From Victivallis lenta (lineage in GTDB: Bacteria > Verrucomicrobiota > Lentisphaeria > Victivallales > Victivallaceae), in the NCBI RefSeq assembly GCF_009695545.1, contig NZ_VUNS01000008.1, positions 1 to 64,000 on the forward strand: DNA of 64,000 bases, given 5' to 3'. The notes below the pieces were generated by a model. The model worked only from the letters and a program-made list of their open reading frames with translations, was not told where the DNA came from and made no database searches. Positions 25,085 to 34,498 of the stretch are shown piece by piece. Numbering within the stretch: the first letter of the stretch is position 1; each line of letters begins with the position of its first letter. The translations under genes were made by a program, and so were the position numbers.

Positions 25085-25978
25085 ATGGCAAATGAAAATA
25101 CGTTTTCCGGTATTGACATTCCGACCCGGATCGTTTTTCGCTCCAACCGGAACTGCAACGACAGAATCGGAATGGGAATACAGAATAAACCGGAACCGGG
25201 TGACCGGATTACGACTCCGACCAGCTTTTCTTTTTTCTCCGTTTCCTGGCTGGCCCGCGGAAGCGGCTGTTATGAAAACAGCATCACGGGACAGCGTTAT
25301 CCGCTGGGCGCCGGTTCCGTTTTCCTGCGCCGGCCGGAGCTGGAGCACCTGATCCGGGTGGACGCCGAAAGCGGCTGGCTGGAATATTGGCTCCATCTCG
25401 GAAACTTCGCATGGCCGTTCTTCCGGAACTATCTTTCGCTCCGCGACGACAACCTGACCGGATATTTCGATCCGTCCCCGGAATGGTTTGCCCGTTTCGA
25501 CATGCTGCTGAACCGGCTCGAAACCGCGCCGGAAGATGCGCTGCTGGAGTGCGCCATGGAGCTCTGCACGTTCGCGGCCGACTGCGTCCGGCAGACCCGC
25601 GGCGGCGGCGAGGAGGAGGATATGATTCATCGCGGCTGCGAATTCCTCGGCACGAACTTTGCGGAAAACCGCGATCTGCACGCCTTCTGCCGCAAAAACG
25701 GCTGGGGCTATGAACGGTTCCGCAAGCTTTTCACGGACCGGATCGGCATCTCACCGAACCGTTACCGGATTCAGCGGCGGACGGCGGCCGCCAGATCGCT
25801 GCTGGCGCAGACCTACCGTTCGATCGAGAGCATCTCCCGTGAACTCGGCTACTGCTCCGTATTCGATTTCTCCGCCAAATTCAAATCCTACACGGGGCTC
25901 TCTCCTTCGGAATTCCGCCGGAAAGCCCAGGCGCCGTACCGGGATTTCTTCCACACCCCCCTGAACCTGATCAAATGA
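25085..25978 (+). CDS. AraC family transcriptional regulator
   Basis: A 297-residue regulator from ATG 25085; a TTG nine bases earlier is also possible. The N-terminal part is a sugar-sensing cupin-like domain (LGAGSVFLRRPELEHLIR near residue 75, WLEYWLHLGNF near residue 98). The C-terminal AraC domain has two helix-turn-helix units, DLHAFCRKNGWGYERFRKLF near residue 200 and SIESISRELGYCSVFDFSAKFKSYTGLSPSEFRR near residues 245-280. It is transcribed divergently from the CE7-led operon and stands upstream of the GH130-led cluster, so it is the probable activator for both. The perfect inverted sites in the divergent region are likely its operator. Confidence 0.9.
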   Translation: MANENTFSGIDIPTRIVFRSNRNCNDRIGMGIQNKPEPGDRITTPTSFSFFSVSWLARGSGCYENSITGQRYPLGAGSVFLRRPELEHLIRVDAESGWLEYWLHLGNFAWPFFRNYLSLRDDNLTGYFDPSPEWFARFDMLLNRLETAPEDALLECAMELCTFAADCVRQTRGGGEEEDMIHRGCEFLGTNFAENRDLHAFCRKNGWGYERFRKLFTDRIGISPNRYRIQRRTAAARSLLAQTYRSIESISRELGYCSVFDFSAKFKSYTGLSPSEFRRKAQAPYRDFFHTPLNLIK

Positions 25979-26112
25979 CGCAAAGCACCTCTCCCGAAAA
26001 CAGTCCGCCGATTTTGCCGCCGACGCAGCAAGCCGGTCCGGCCGGAACGGGCGGTCTGCAAACTCCATGTAAAAATATGTAAAAAAGAGAACGGTATTTG
26101 TTGCCGGAATCA

Positions 26113-26141
26113 TTGGCGTTATTCGTGTTTTTATCTATAAT
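26113..26141 (+). promoter_or_regulatory. Sigma70-like promoter for the GH130 operon
   Basis: TTGGCG at 26113-26118, 17-bp spacer, consensus TATAAT at 26136-26141. The leader of about 80 nt shows no obvious hairpin. Confidence 0.6.
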
Positions 26142-26230
26142 TACAAAGGATAAAGAATTCGGAACGATGCCGTATGACGGCCGTTCCGGGACGACGACGG
26201 CCAAATGCAACGCATGAAAGAGGTATTTAC

Positions 26231-27178
26231 ATGGTTTTTACAAAGTATTCCGGCAATCCGGTCCTGGGCCCGCAGGCTTTTCCGGGGGACATCATGTATG
26301 TTTTCAATCCGGGAGCGATCCGGTACAACGGGGAGTATCTGCTGATCGTCGACGCCGCCACCGCCGCCACGCCGATCGTTTTCTGGATCGCCCGCAGCAG
26401 GGACGGGATTCATTTCACGCCTGATCCGAAGCCGATTTCGGGCTGGCCCGCGCCGGAGAGCGGAGCCGAAAACTGCATTTACGACCCCCGGATCACCTTC
26501 ATCGACGGAGAGTACATTCTGATGTACGCGAGCCAGGCGCCCGGGCGCGGCGTCCGCACCGGCGTGGTCCGGACCCGTGATTTCCGCGTGTTCGAGCGGA
26601 TCGAACAGGCCGAGACCGGGCGGAACAACCGCAACTCGGTCCTGTTCCCGGAGAAGATCAACGGCCGGTACGTCCGCTTCGACCGCCCGATGGGCGACGA
26701 CGAGTGCGAACCCTGCGACATGTGCATCAGCTATTCGGACGACCTCCGCAACTGGAATGACACGAAGGTCCTGATGACGCCGCGCCCCGGCTGCTGGGAT
26801 TCCCACAAGATCGGCGGCGGCGCGGTTCCGATCCGGACGCCGGAAGGGTGGCTGGTCATCTATCACGGCGTGGACCTGACCTGCAACGGATTCATCTACC
26901 GGCTCGGCGTGATGCTGCTCGACCTCGAGGACCCCTCCCGCATCATCGCACGCGGCGGATTGCCGGTGCTCTGGCCGGACCAGCCCTACGAAATGTTCGG
27001 CCGGGTCATGAACGTGACGTTCGGCTGCAACGCGCTGCTCGAGGACGACGGCACGGTGCGGATCTATTACGGCGCGGCGGACACCTGCATCGGCCTTGCC
27101 ACGGCGAAGCTCGACGACCTGGTCGCCGCCTGCCGTGTCGGCAACCCGACCGCGGAACGGTTTTTCTCGGGCAAATAA
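26231..27178 (+). CDS. GH130 family beta-mannoside phosphorylase-like protein
   Basis: A 315-residue five-bladed beta-propeller enzyme. The ATG at 26231 follows AAAGAGG. Family marks are YSGNPVLGP near residue 5, VFNPGAIRYNGEYLL near residue 21, ENCIYDPRITFIDGEY near residue 82 with the catalytic Asp of the YDPR block, NRNSVLFPEKINGRYVRFDRP near residues 136-156, GGGAVPIRTPEGWLVIYHGV near residue 196 and a C-terminal DDGTVRIYYGAAD. GH130 members phosphorolyse or hydrolyse beta-1,2 or beta-1,4 mannosides. No signal peptide, so it should act in the cytoplasm on imported oligomers. It leads a plus-strand operon with a GH5, a pseudopilin and a second GH5, with gaps of 26, 18 and 16 bp. Confidence 0.88.
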   Translation: MVFTKYSGNPVLGPQAFPGDIMYVFNPGAIRYNGEYLLIVDAATAATPIVFWIARSRDGIHFTPDPKPISGWPAPESGAENCIYDPRITFIDGEYILMYASQAPGRGVRTGVVRTRDFRVFERIEQAETGRNNRNSVLFPEKINGRYVRFDRPMGDDECEPCDMCISYSDDLRNWNDTKVLMTPRPGCWDSHKIGGGAVPIRTPEGWLVIYHGVDLTCNGFIYRLGVMLLDLEDPSRIIARGGLPVLWPDQPYEMFGRVMNVTFGCNALLEDDGTVRIYYGAADTCIGLATAKLDDLVAACRVGNPTAERFFSGK

Positions 27179-27204
27179 CGGAATCAGCGAAAGCAGAAGA
27201 CAGT

Positions 27205-28335
27205 ATGCGCATGAAAACGATGATGTCCGGCATGGCCGCGGCCTTCCTGCTCGCGGCGGGAACCGTGCTGCCGGCCGCCGAAGCCGGCAAACCGTGGCCG
27301 GAATTCCGGCTGCGCGGAATCGATACCGCGATCTGCGTCCCGACGGAATCGGGATTTCTCGACGAGGCGTTTTTTCGGCGCCTGGCGGAGTGGAACGTGA
27401 ATGTGGTCCGGGTCGCCTTCTCGGTCGACCGCAAGTCGCCGTGGGACGTCAAGGCGGGCGACCCGGTGCCGCCGGTTCCGGCCGACAACCCCATGCTGCC
27501 CTACCGGAAAAATCTCGAAGGGCTCGAGCAGGTCGTCCGGTTCGCAAAGAAGTACAACATCTATGTGGTTCCGGCGCTGTTCAACGTGGTCGGCCGCCAG
27601 GGGGACTTCATGCTCCGTTTCAAGGACGGCGACGAAGGGTATTACGCCAATGTTGCCCCGGTCTGGGAGCATCTCGCGCGCAGATACAGGAATGAGAAGC
27701 AGGTGCTGGCCTACGACATCCTGAACGAGCCGAACGGACATCACGCCAGAGTGTGGCGCGACCGGTTCGCGCAGGAGACCGTCGACCGGATCCGGGCCGT
27801 TGACCCCGACACCTGGATCATCTACGAACCGCCGCCGTGGTCGCTGCCCGACCAGGCGTTCGAGGAGATCGAGCCGCTTGCGGGCGACCGGCTGGTCTAC
27901 TCGTTCCACTTCTATTATCCGCACAGCTACACGCATCAGGGAATCGGCGGCTACCGGAAGCCCGAGTTCCGCAGGCCCTATCCGGGCATGCTGCGCAATT
28001 TCTCCGACAACAAGCCGCAACTGTGGGATAAGGCGATGCTGGAGAAGTCGATGCGGAACGTGATCGAATTCCGGAAAAAGCACGGCGTGAAGATCTTCGT
28101 CGGGGAGTTCGGCGTCATCCGCTGGGCCGAAGGCAGCGACCGCTGGCTGAAGGACGCCATCGAGCTCTTCGAGGCAAACGGCTGGGACTGGACCTTCCAC
28201 TCCTACTACGAATGGAACGGCTGGAACCCGACCTGCTCCGCCGATGACCCGCCGGCCGGCACCGGGGACGGCGGCAGAAACACCCCGATGCTGCAGGTGC
28301 TCACCGGTTACTGGAAACAGAATCAATCTTTATAA
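27205..28335 (+). CDS. Secreted GH5 glycoside hydrolase
   Basis: A 376-residue GH5 (cellulase/mannanase superfamily) enzyme from ATG 27205, with signal peptide MRMKTMMSGMAAAFLLAAGT ending near PAAEA. The catalytic domain starts at RLRGIDTAICVPTESGF and has NVNVVRVAF, the acid/base Glu in AYDILNEPNG near residue 178, YSFHFYYPHSYTHQG, and the nucleophile Glu in IFVGEFGVIRW near residue 297. The final third has DWTFHSYYEWNGWNP. Unlike the other GH5 proteins here it has no N-terminal jelly-roll domain. Activity could be endoglucanase or mannanase; the neighbouring GH130 slightly favours mannan. Confidence 0.9.
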   Translation: MRMKTMMSGMAAAFLLAAGTVLPAAEAGKPWPEFRLRGIDTAICVPTESGFLDEAFFRRLAEWNVNVVRVAFSVDRKSPWDVKAGDPVPPVPADNPMLPYRKNLEGLEQVVRFAKKYNIYVVPALFNVVGRQGDFMLRFKDGDEGYYANVAPVWEHLARRYRNEKQVLAYDILNEPNGHHARVWRDRFAQETVDRIRAVDPDTWIIYEPPPWSLPDQAFEEIEPLAGDRLVYSFHFYYPHSYTHQGIGGYRKPEFRRPYPGMLRNFSDNKPQLWDKAMLEKSMRNVIEFRKKHGVKIFVGEFGVIRWAEGSDRWLKDAIELFEANGWDWTFHSYYEWNGWNPTCSADDPPAGTGDGGRNTPMLQVLTGYWKQNQSL

Positions 28336-28353
28336 GGAAAGGAATACAGAAAT

Positions 28354-29055
28354 ATGTCCCGTAAACCATTCACTCTGATCGAACTGCTCGTAGTGATCGC
28401 GATCATCGCGATTCTCGCCTCCATGCTGCTGCCGGCGCTGAACCAGGCGCGAAGCCGGGGGCAGGCCGCCAACTGCATCAACAACCAGAAACAGATCGGG
28501 CAGGCATTGTCGCTTTATGCCGGGGACAACCGGGATTTTCTGCCGCTCGTGCGCCTTAACAATGAGGCCAATTACTGGAGCAAGACTCTCGCGCCTCATC
28601 TCGGGCTTTCGAAACTGGACGGGGTGACGGTCCGATACGACAAGGTGCTGAATTGCGGTTCCTCGAAAGAGATTGAAACGTATGCGAACAATTATACCTA
28701 CAACGGCAATTACGCTTATAACAACGCAATCGGGAATGTCGGCGGAAGCAGCTGGCAATATCCCGGGGCAACAACCAAAGCGCCGCGTATGCTCGGCCGT
28801 TTCCGGCAGCCGTCCCAGGGGGTGACGCTGGCGGAATATTCGCGGGTGGGGAATTCCTCGGACGGAGGCAATGCGTTTGATGAAAAATGGTCCGGCTGGG
28901 AGGCCATGACGGCACCCGGCAGGGTTGACCGGTTCCGTCACGGAAATCAATCCAATTACCTGTTCGCCGACGGGCATGCGGCGGCGGAGCAGTACACCCG
29001 TTTTGTGACGGAGTCATTTGCGGGCTTTCTGCTTTCCCAGACGATTTACCGGTAA
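28354..29055 (+). CDS. Prepilin-type pseudopilin with H-X9-DG motif
   Basis: A 233-residue protein beginning [21 protein letters not shown], then [22 protein letters not shown]. The C-terminal block [17 protein letters not shown] fits H-X9-DG. Its ribosome binding site AAGGAAAGG lies just upstream. It is sandwiched between two secreted GH5 genes with gaps of 18 and 16 bp, so it belongs to the same transcript. This direct nesting between secreted enzymes supports a role in their export or surface assembly. An asparagine- and tyrosine-rich [19 protein letters not shown] region near residue 110 is unlike the other copies. Confidence 0.88.
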   Translation: MSRKPFTLIELLVVIAIIAILASMLLPALNQARSRGQAANCINNQKQIGQALSLYAGDNRDFLPLVRLNNEANYWSKTLAPHLGLSKLDGVTVRYDKVLNCGSSKEIETYANNYTYNGNYAYNNAIGNVGGSSWQYPGATTKAPRMLGRFRQPSQGVTLAEYSRVGNSSDGGNAFDEKWSGWEAMTAPGRVDRFRHGNQSNYLFADGHAAAEQYTRFVTESFAGFLLSQTIYR

Positions 29056-29071
29056 CATAGTGAGGGTGCAT

Positions 29072-30604
29072 ATGAAAAAAGCTGGAATGGCGATGGTGTT
29101 GCTGACGATGGCGGTATTTCATGTTTTTTCGGCGGACGACGTCGTTTTTTCGGAGGGCTTCGATACGCCGGAGGCGGTGGCGAAATACGGGCCGGGCGAT
29201 GGGATTTCGTTCGTGCCGGAGGGCGGCGCCGGCGGCAGCGGCTGCATCCGCTTTCACCGCGATACGGTGGGAGACAGCTGGCTGCTGATTCCGATCGATC
29301 CGGCCGAACTGCGCGGCCGGGCGATTCAGGTCGAGGCGATGATGAAGGCGGAGAAGATCGCCAAGCCGTCCCCCGGCTACATGGGGCCGAAACTCATGCT
29401 GAATCTGCAAAGTCCGGGCGAAAACAGCCACTCCGAGCAGGAGAAGGTGCACGGAACCTATGACTGGCGGAAGTTCCAGGTGTTCGCGCAGGCCGCGTCC
29501 GACGTAGAAAAGGCGGTTCTGGCCATCGGCATCCAGCACGGACAGGGAACGCTCTATATGGATGACGTGAAGATCACGCTGGTGCCGACCGGGGAAACCG
29601 AGGCGTTCGTGCCGCCCGCCGCTCCGCTGCCGACCCGGACGAAGTACCGCGGCATGATGTCCGGCTACGATCTCAGGGAGGCGGACATCCGCGACTTCGC
29701 GCTCGATTTCGGCGGCAACCTGCTGCGCTGGCAGCTGCTGCGCGGCAAGGCCGACACCAGCACGCCGGAACTCTACCGCGCCTGGCTCGACGCCGAGCTC
29801 GACAAGCTCGACGCGGTCATGCCAGCCCTGAAGAAGTACGGCGTGAAGGTCGCGATCGACCTGCACGGCGGCCCCGGCACGAATCAGGACCGGTTCCTGA
29901 CGAACCAGCTGAGCTGGGATGTTCCGAACCAGAATCTTTTCGTCGAGACCTGGGAGAAGATCGCCCGGCGCTACAAGGGCAATCCGATGATCTACGGCTA
30001 CGACCTGCTGAACGAACCGCGCGAAGACAACTACGTCTACGAACCGGACGGCGCGCTGGAGTGGAACCGGCTGGCGCTGCGCACTGCGAAGGCGATCCGG
30101 GCCATCGACGCCGAGGTGCCGATCATCATCGAGAGCGCCAAGGGCGGCGGACCGGCCGGACTCAAGACGCTGCGCCCGGTCAATCTGCCGAACATCATTT
30201 ACAGCGTCCACATTTACAGCCCGCACACCTACACCCACCAGGGAATCACGGCGGCGGGGCGGGAGAGCCGGGTGGTCTATCCCGGCAGCATCGACGGCGT
30301 GGAGTGGAACCGCGACAAACTCAGGCAGACGGTGCAGGTCGTCCGCGATTTCCAGCTGAAATACAACGTTCCGATTTTCATCGGCGAATTCTCGGCCATC
30401 GCCTGGGCGCCGGGCGCGGAGCGGTATCTGGAGGATTGCATTTCGATCTTCGAGGAGTACGGCTGGGACTGGACCTACCACGCATTCCGGGAGTGGACCG
30501 GCTGGAGCGTCGAACACGGCGGCGTGTTCGAAAACCAGTTCCCGGTTGAGAATTCGCCGCGCAAGCAGGTGCTGAAGAAGTACTTCGAGCGCAACCGCGA
30601 GTGA
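29072..30604 (+). CDS. Secreted GH5 with N-terminal jelly-roll binding domain
   Basis: A 510-residue protein from ATG 29072, with TGAGGGTG as ribosome binding site and signal peptide MKKAGMAMVLLTMAVFHVFS. Residues about 22-175 form a CBM4/9-like jelly roll (FSEGFDTPEAVAKYGPGDG, DWRKFQVFAQAASDVEKAVL, GTLYMDDVKITL). The GH5 domain begins at TKYRGMMSGYDLREADI; acid/base Glu is in YGYDLLNEPREDN and nucleophile Glu in IFIGEFSAIAWAPG. The ending EYGWDWTYHAFREWTGWSVEHGG is shared with the GH5 trio at 46.9-51.8 kb, to which it is paralogous. It is the last gene of the plus-strand GH130 operon. Confidence 0.9.
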   Translation: MKKAGMAMVLLTMAVFHVFSADDVVFSEGFDTPEAVAKYGPGDGISFVPEGGAGGSGCIRFHRDTVGDSWLLIPIDPAELRGRAIQVEAMMKAEKIAKPSPGYMGPKLMLNLQSPGENSHSEQEKVHGTYDWRKFQVFAQAASDVEKAVLAIGIQHGQGTLYMDDVKITLVPTGETEAFVPPAAPLPTRTKYRGMMSGYDLREADIRDFALDFGGNLLRWQLLRGKADTSTPELYRAWLDAELDKLDAVMPALKKYGVKVAIDLHGGPGTNQDRFLTNQLSWDVPNQNLFVETWEKIARRYKGNPMIYGYDLLNEPREDNYVYEPDGALEWNRLALRTAKAIRAIDAEVPIIIESAKGGGPAGLKTLRPVNLPNIIYSVHIYSPHTYTHQGITAAGRESRVVYPGSIDGVEWNRDKLRQTVQVVRDFQLKYNVPIFIGEFSAIAWAPGAERYLEDCISIFEEYGWDWTYHAFREWTGWSVEHGGVFENQFPVENSPRKQVLKKYFERNRE

Positions 30605-30647
30605 GGGCGCCTCCGGGAACAAACGGGAAACAGGTGCAGCCGCAGGG

Positions 30648-30675
30648 TTGATAAAACGAAAACACGTGCTATATT
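30648..30675 (+). promoter_or_regulatory. Sigma70-like promoter for the MATE gene
   Basis: TTGATA at 30648-30653, 16-bp spacer, TATATT at 30670-30675, giving a leader of over 100 nt to the ATG at 30791. Confidence 0.5.
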
Positions 30676-30790
30676 ACGGATTTTCGTTTTCTGATGCACG
30701 TCGCCACCCGCCGCAGGGCCTGAAGCTGCAGCGCAACTCTTCGTGCAGCACCGGATTCGCCGCTTCAGGAAGTATGAGTATCAACCCGTT

Positions 30791-32227
30791 ATGGCTTCTT
30801 CACTCTCCGAACAAATGACGCATGAACTCGGCACGCAGTCGATTTTCCGGCTGCTGCTGCGTTTCAGCATTCCGTCGCTCATCAGCAATTTTCTGTTTAC
30901 GATCTACAATGTCGTCGACCGCGTATTCATCAGCTGGAAGCTCGGCACCGACGCAATCGCCGGCGTCGGAATCACCTTCTATCTCTTCATGATCTTCATC
31001 GCGGTCGGCATGATGTTCGGCATCGGCGGCGGCACGCTCGTGTCGCTGAAGCTCGGCGAGCAGGACAAGGCCGGGGCCGAACGGATTCTCGGCAACGTGA
31101 TCATGATTTTTCTGGTCGGCGGCGCACTGACCACACTGCTCGGCTTCCTGTTCCTGAAGCCGCTGCTCTACTGTTTCGGTGCGAGCGACATCACCTATCC
31201 GTATGCGGCGGAGTATTTCCGCATCCTGCTCTGGTTCATGGCCGCCGACTTCCTGTCGATGGGAACGACGAACATCATCCGCGCCGAAGGCAGCCCGAAC
31301 TTCTCGATGTGGTATATCGCGGCCGGCTGCTTTGTGAACATCGGGCTGGACTACCTCTTCATCATGGAATTCGGCTGGGGAATCGCCGGGGCGGCGTGGG
31401 CGACCGGGATTTCAAAGGTGCTGTCGACCGTCCTCATGTTCTGGCACTTTTCGGTCGGGCCGTTCCGCTACCTGACGCTGCACTGGCGGAATCTGCGGAT
31501 CGACTGGAAATACCTGACGGCAATGAGCGCGATCGGACTTTCCCCGCTGATTCTGCAGAGCATCAACTCCGTGCTGAACGCGCTGATCAACACGACGCTG
31601 CTGCGGAACGGCGGCGACAAGGCCGTCGCGTCGATGACCTGCATTTCGACGATCATCATGCTGCTGATGATTCCGACCTTCGGCGTCATGATGGGCTACC
31701 AGCCGATCGTCGGCTACAACTACGGCGCCCGGCAGTTCCGCCGCGTCGCGCAGACGCTGAAGGGGGCGTTTCTGATGAGCGGCGGCGCGACGCTGTTGCT
31801 CTATGTGCCGGTCATGCTCTATGCGCCGGTCATCGTCGGCTGGTTCTGCAACGGCGACCCCGGCGTGGTGCCGATGGCGTCGCACGGACTGCGGATCTTC
31901 TTCCTGCTGTTCCCGCTCTGGCCGATCTTCTGCATCGGCTCGAATTTCTTCCAGGCGACCGGGCGGCCGAAAAAGACGATCTTCCTGACCGTATTCCGGA
32001 ACGGGCTCTGCTTTCTCGGGTGCATCCTCATCCTGCCGCGATTCTTCGGGCTCGACGGCGTCTGGGCGACGGCCCCGATCGCGGACGGCCTGGCCGCCGC
32101 CGTGATCTTTCTCCTGCTGGTGCGCGAATTTGCGGTCCTCCGTCAGATGGAGGCGGAAGCCGCCGCGCAGAGGGATGCGGAAAAAACCCCGGCAGCTCCG
32201 TCCTTCGAAGCCGCCGGAACAGCCTGA
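30791..32227 (+). CDS. MATE family multidrug/cation antiporter
   Basis: A 478-residue inner-membrane protein with about twelve hydrophobic helices in two halves, starting near LLLRFSIPSLISNFLFTIYNVVDRVFISWKLG (residues 20-51), the usual first MATE helix with the Asn-x-Val-Asp-Arg-x-Phe feature. The middle LQSINSVLNALINTTLLRNGGD block starts the second half, and MPTFGVMMGYQPIVGYNYGA-like sequence near residue 295 is the conserved second repeat. MATE proteins export drugs or metabolites in exchange for Na+ or H+. The ATG at 30791 is chosen since upstream codons lack hydrophobic or conserved sequence; its ribosome binding site is weak. It has its own promoter. Confidence 0.9.
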   Translation: MASSLSEQMTHELGTQSIFRLLLRFSIPSLISNFLFTIYNVVDRVFISWKLGTDAIAGVGITFYLFMIFIAVGMMFGIGGGTLVSLKLGEQDKAGAERILGNVIMIFLVGGALTTLLGFLFLKPLLYCFGASDITYPYAAEYFRILLWFMAADFLSMGTTNIIRAEGSPNFSMWYIAAGCFVNIGLDYLFIMEFGWGIAGAAWATGISKVLSTVLMFWHFSVGPFRYLTLHWRNLRIDWKYLTAMSAIGLSPLILQSINSVLNALINTTLLRNGGDKAVASMTCISTIIMLLMIPTFGVMMGYQPIVGYNYGARQFRRVAQTLKGAFLMSGGATLLLYVPVMLYAPVIVGWFCNGDPGVVPMASHGLRIFFLLFPLWPIFCIGSNFFQATGRPKKTIFLTVFRNGLCFLGCILILPRFFGLDGVWATAPIADGLAAAVIFLLLVREFAVLRQMEAEAAAQRDAEKTPAAPSFEAAGTA

Positions 32228-32394
32228 CCGCACCCCTTGCCCCGGAGCGGATTTCCGGAACCGGCCATGCTCCGGAACCGTCCGGACCGTTTTGCCGGAA
32301 ACATATCGCGTATCTCCTGAACAGAAACAGTTTGCGCTTTTTCCGAAATCCGGTCAAAAAAAGATGATTTTTTTGAAAAAAATGCCATAACTGC

Positions 32395-32423
32395 TTGCAA
32401 TTTACCGGAGATAAGGGTATTTT
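32395..32423 (+). promoter_or_regulatory. Probable rpsA promoter
   Basis: TTGCAA at 32395-32400, 17-bp spacer, TATTTT at 32418-32423. The leader to the ATG is about 85 nt. The rest of the 288-bp gap shows nothing else definite. Confidence 0.45.
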
Positions 32424-32515
32424 AACAGAATGTGGCCCCCGGTGTCGGCGATTCGCGCCGGGATTCGGGGGATAATATTAACCGGTAACCAACAAAAACA
32501 AGAACACAAAACAAC

Positions 32516-34255
32516 ATGGCAGAAGAAAACAAATTCGCGGACAGTTTCCTGGACTTCTCGAACATCCCGGGCTCGATGGAAGAGCTTCTGGCGTCCGCCG
32601 AAAGCACGAATGCTTTCAACAAGGGCAAGATCGTTGAAGGTACGGTTGTCGCGAAGCGTCCGGACGGCGCGCTCGTGGACATCGGCTACAAAGCCGAGGG
32701 CTTCGTTCCGGCATCTGAGTTCCTCAAGTTCGATGAAGTCGCGATCGGCGACAAGATCGACGTCTATCTCGAAGAGATCGAAAACCGCAACAACATGCCG
32801 GAACTCAGCCTCGAAAAGGCCAACTCGATCAAGGCCTGGAACCGCATCACGACCGAATACGGCGAAGGCTATGTTGTCAAAGGTTTCATGCGCCACCGCG
32901 TCAAGGGCGGCATCATGGTCGATGTCGAAGGCTTCCCGGCCTTCCTGCCCGGCTCGCAGCTCGACGTGGGCCCGGTGCACAATATGGACGATTACATCGG
33001 CAAAGAGTTCGACGTCAAGATCATCAAGATCAATCAGGACCGCCGCAACATCGTCGTTTCGCGCCGTGAACTCCTCGAGGAGTCCCTCCGCGAGTCGCGC
33101 AGCAAGCTGCTGAGCGAAATGAAGGTCGACGACCTGCGCAAGGGCATGGTCAAGAACATCACCGACTTCGGCGCGTTCATCGACCTCGGCGGCGTGGACG
33201 GCCTGCTGCACATCACCGATATCTCCTGGGGCCGGATCTCGCATCCGTCCGAGGTGCTTTCGGTCGGTCAGGAACTCGAAGTCGTCATCATCGGCATCGA
33301 CAAGGAGAAGGAGCGCGTCTCCCTCGGCCTCAAGCAGAAGACCCGCAATCCGTGGGATGACGTGGTCGCGAAGTATCCGAAGGGCAGCAAGATCAACGGC
33401 AAGGTCGTCAACATCATGCCGTACGGCGCGTTCGTCGAGATCGAAACCGGCGTCGAGGGCCTGATCCACGTCTCCGAAATGAGCTGGACCAAGCGCGTCA
33501 GCAAGGCGAGCGATGTCCTGAACATCGGCGACGAGGTCGAAGCCGTCGTGCTCGACATCGACCGCGACAGCCGCAAGATTTCGCTCGGCCTGCGCCAGAA
33601 GGAGCGCAATCCGTGGGAAGTCCTGGCCGAGAAATATCCGGTCGGCCGCCGCATCAAGGGCAAGGTCCGCAACATGACCAGCTACGGCGCGTTCGTCGAA
33701 ATCGAGAACGACATCGACGGCATGATCCACGTCTCCGACATGAGCTGGACCCGCAAGATCAACAATCCGAACGAGGTCCTGAAGCCGGGCATGGAGGTCG
33801 AGGCCGTGATTCTCGACATCAATCCGGAGCAGCAGCGCATCTCCCTCGGTCTCAAGCAGGCCGAGTCCGACCCGTGGGCGAGCATCAACGATCTCTACAA
33901 GGTCGGCGACGTCGTCAAGGGCAAGGTCACGAAGATCGCGGCGTTCGGTGCGTTCGTCGAGCTCTCCAACAAGATCGACGGCCTGATCCACATTTCGCAG
34001 CTGAGCCGCGACCATGTCGAGAAGGTCAAGGACGTCCTGAACGTCGGCGACGAAGTCGAAGCGCGCGTGATCAAGGTCGATACCGACGAACGCCGGATCG
34101 GTCTCTCGATCAAGGCGGTCGGCGAAAACTTCTCCGACGAGGACCTGAAGGCGGCCGAAGAGGAATACACCGCCGCGCTGAAGCCGGGCGAAGCCATGGT
34201 CGACATGGGCGAAGTCTTCAGCAGCGAGTCCCTCGCGGGCCTCAAGCTCGACTGA
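32516..34255 (+). CDS. rpsA: 30S ribosomal protein S1
   Basis: A 579-residue protein made of six S1 (OB-fold) domains, typical for bacterial S1. Domain starts are visible at KIVEGTVVAKRPDGALVDIG (near 38), GEGYVVKGFMRHRVKGGIMV (near 120), LRKGMVKNITDFGAFIDLGG (near 206), GSKINGKVVNIMPYGAFVEI (near 292), GRRIKGKVRNMTSYGAFVEI (near 379) and GDVVKGKVTKIAAFGAFVEL (near 464). The last four are the RNA-binding type with the G-A-F-V/I signature. S1 brings mRNA to the 30S subunit and unwinds its leader. It is one of the core genes anchoring this region to the chromosome and is followed by a good intrinsic terminator. The highly regular coding sequence leaves a long spurious open frame on the opposite strand. 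Confidence 0.97.
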   Translation: MAEENKFADSFLDFSNIPGSMEELLASAESTNAFNKGKIVEGTVVAKRPDGALVDIGYKAEGFVPASEFLKFDEVAIGDKIDVYLEEIENRNNMPELSLEKANSIKAWNRITTEYGEGYVVKGFMRHRVKGGIMVDVEGFPAFLPGSQLDVGPVHNMDDYIGKEFDVKIIKINQDRRNIVVSRRELLEESLRESRSKLLSEMKVDDLRKGMVKNITDFGAFIDLGGVDGLLHITDISWGRISHPSEVLSVGQELEVVIIGIDKEKERVSLGLKQKTRNPWDDVVAKYPKGSKINGKVVNIMPYGAFVEIETGVEGLIHVSEMSWTKRVSKASDVLNIGDEVEAVVLDIDRDSRKISLGLRQKERNPWEVLAEKYPVGRRIKGKVRNMTSYGAFVEIENDIDGMIHVSDMSWTRKINNPNEVLKPGMEVEAVILDINPEQQRISLGLKQAESDPWASINDLYKVGDVVKGKVTKIAAFGAFVELSNKIDGLIHISQLSRDHVEKVKDVLNVGDEVEARVIKVDTDERRIGLSIKAVGENFSDEDLKAAEEEYTAALKPGEAMVDMGEVFSSESLAGLKLD

Positions 34256-34273
34256 GCGTAAAATCGCCTCGAA

Positions 34274-34308
34274 AGGCCGGGAGAACGAAAGTTCGACCGG
34301 TCTTTTTT
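34274..34308 (+). terminator. Intrinsic terminator of rpsA
   Basis: Stem AGGCCGG / CCGGTCT (one G-T pair), 16-nt loop that can itself pair (GAACG/CGTTC-like), followed by T6 at 34303-34308. Confidence 0.8.
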
Positions 34309-34386
34309 ATTTCCTTCCCGCGCGGTTCCGGGCCGGCGGGACACCGGTTTTGCAAGAATTTCATCTGTTATTCATTTGAGAATGAT

Positions 34387-34415
34387 TTGCATTTCATCCG
34401 GGGAATGGCTATATT
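34387..34415 (+). promoter_or_regulatory. Sigma70-like promoter for the kinase/HAD pair
   Basis: TTGCAT at 34387-34392, 17-bp spacer, TATATT at 34410-34415, about 80 nt before the ATG at 34499. An AATGATTTGCATTT stretch over the -35 element is faintly Fur-box-like but not convincing. Confidence 0.5.
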
Positions 34416-34498
34416 GAAGGGAACGAGTCAATGAGAGAGGAGCCGGAATTGCGGAAGCCGATCGGCCTCCGGCCGTTCCGGACGCCAGGGGAGCGGAC

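Noticed and set aside
28556-30622. 688-codon minus-strand open frame
   Set aside because: Lies opposite a GH5 with all catalytic motifs and a pseudopilin; no recognisable domain.
32402-34015. 537-codon minus-strand open frame opposite rpsA
   Set aside because: Repetitive valine- and aspartate-rich product arising from the complement of S1 repeats; not a gene.
34380-34400. Fur-box-like AATGATTTGCATTT over a promoter
   Set aside because: Too few matches to the 19-bp Fur pattern and no iron-related gene follows.
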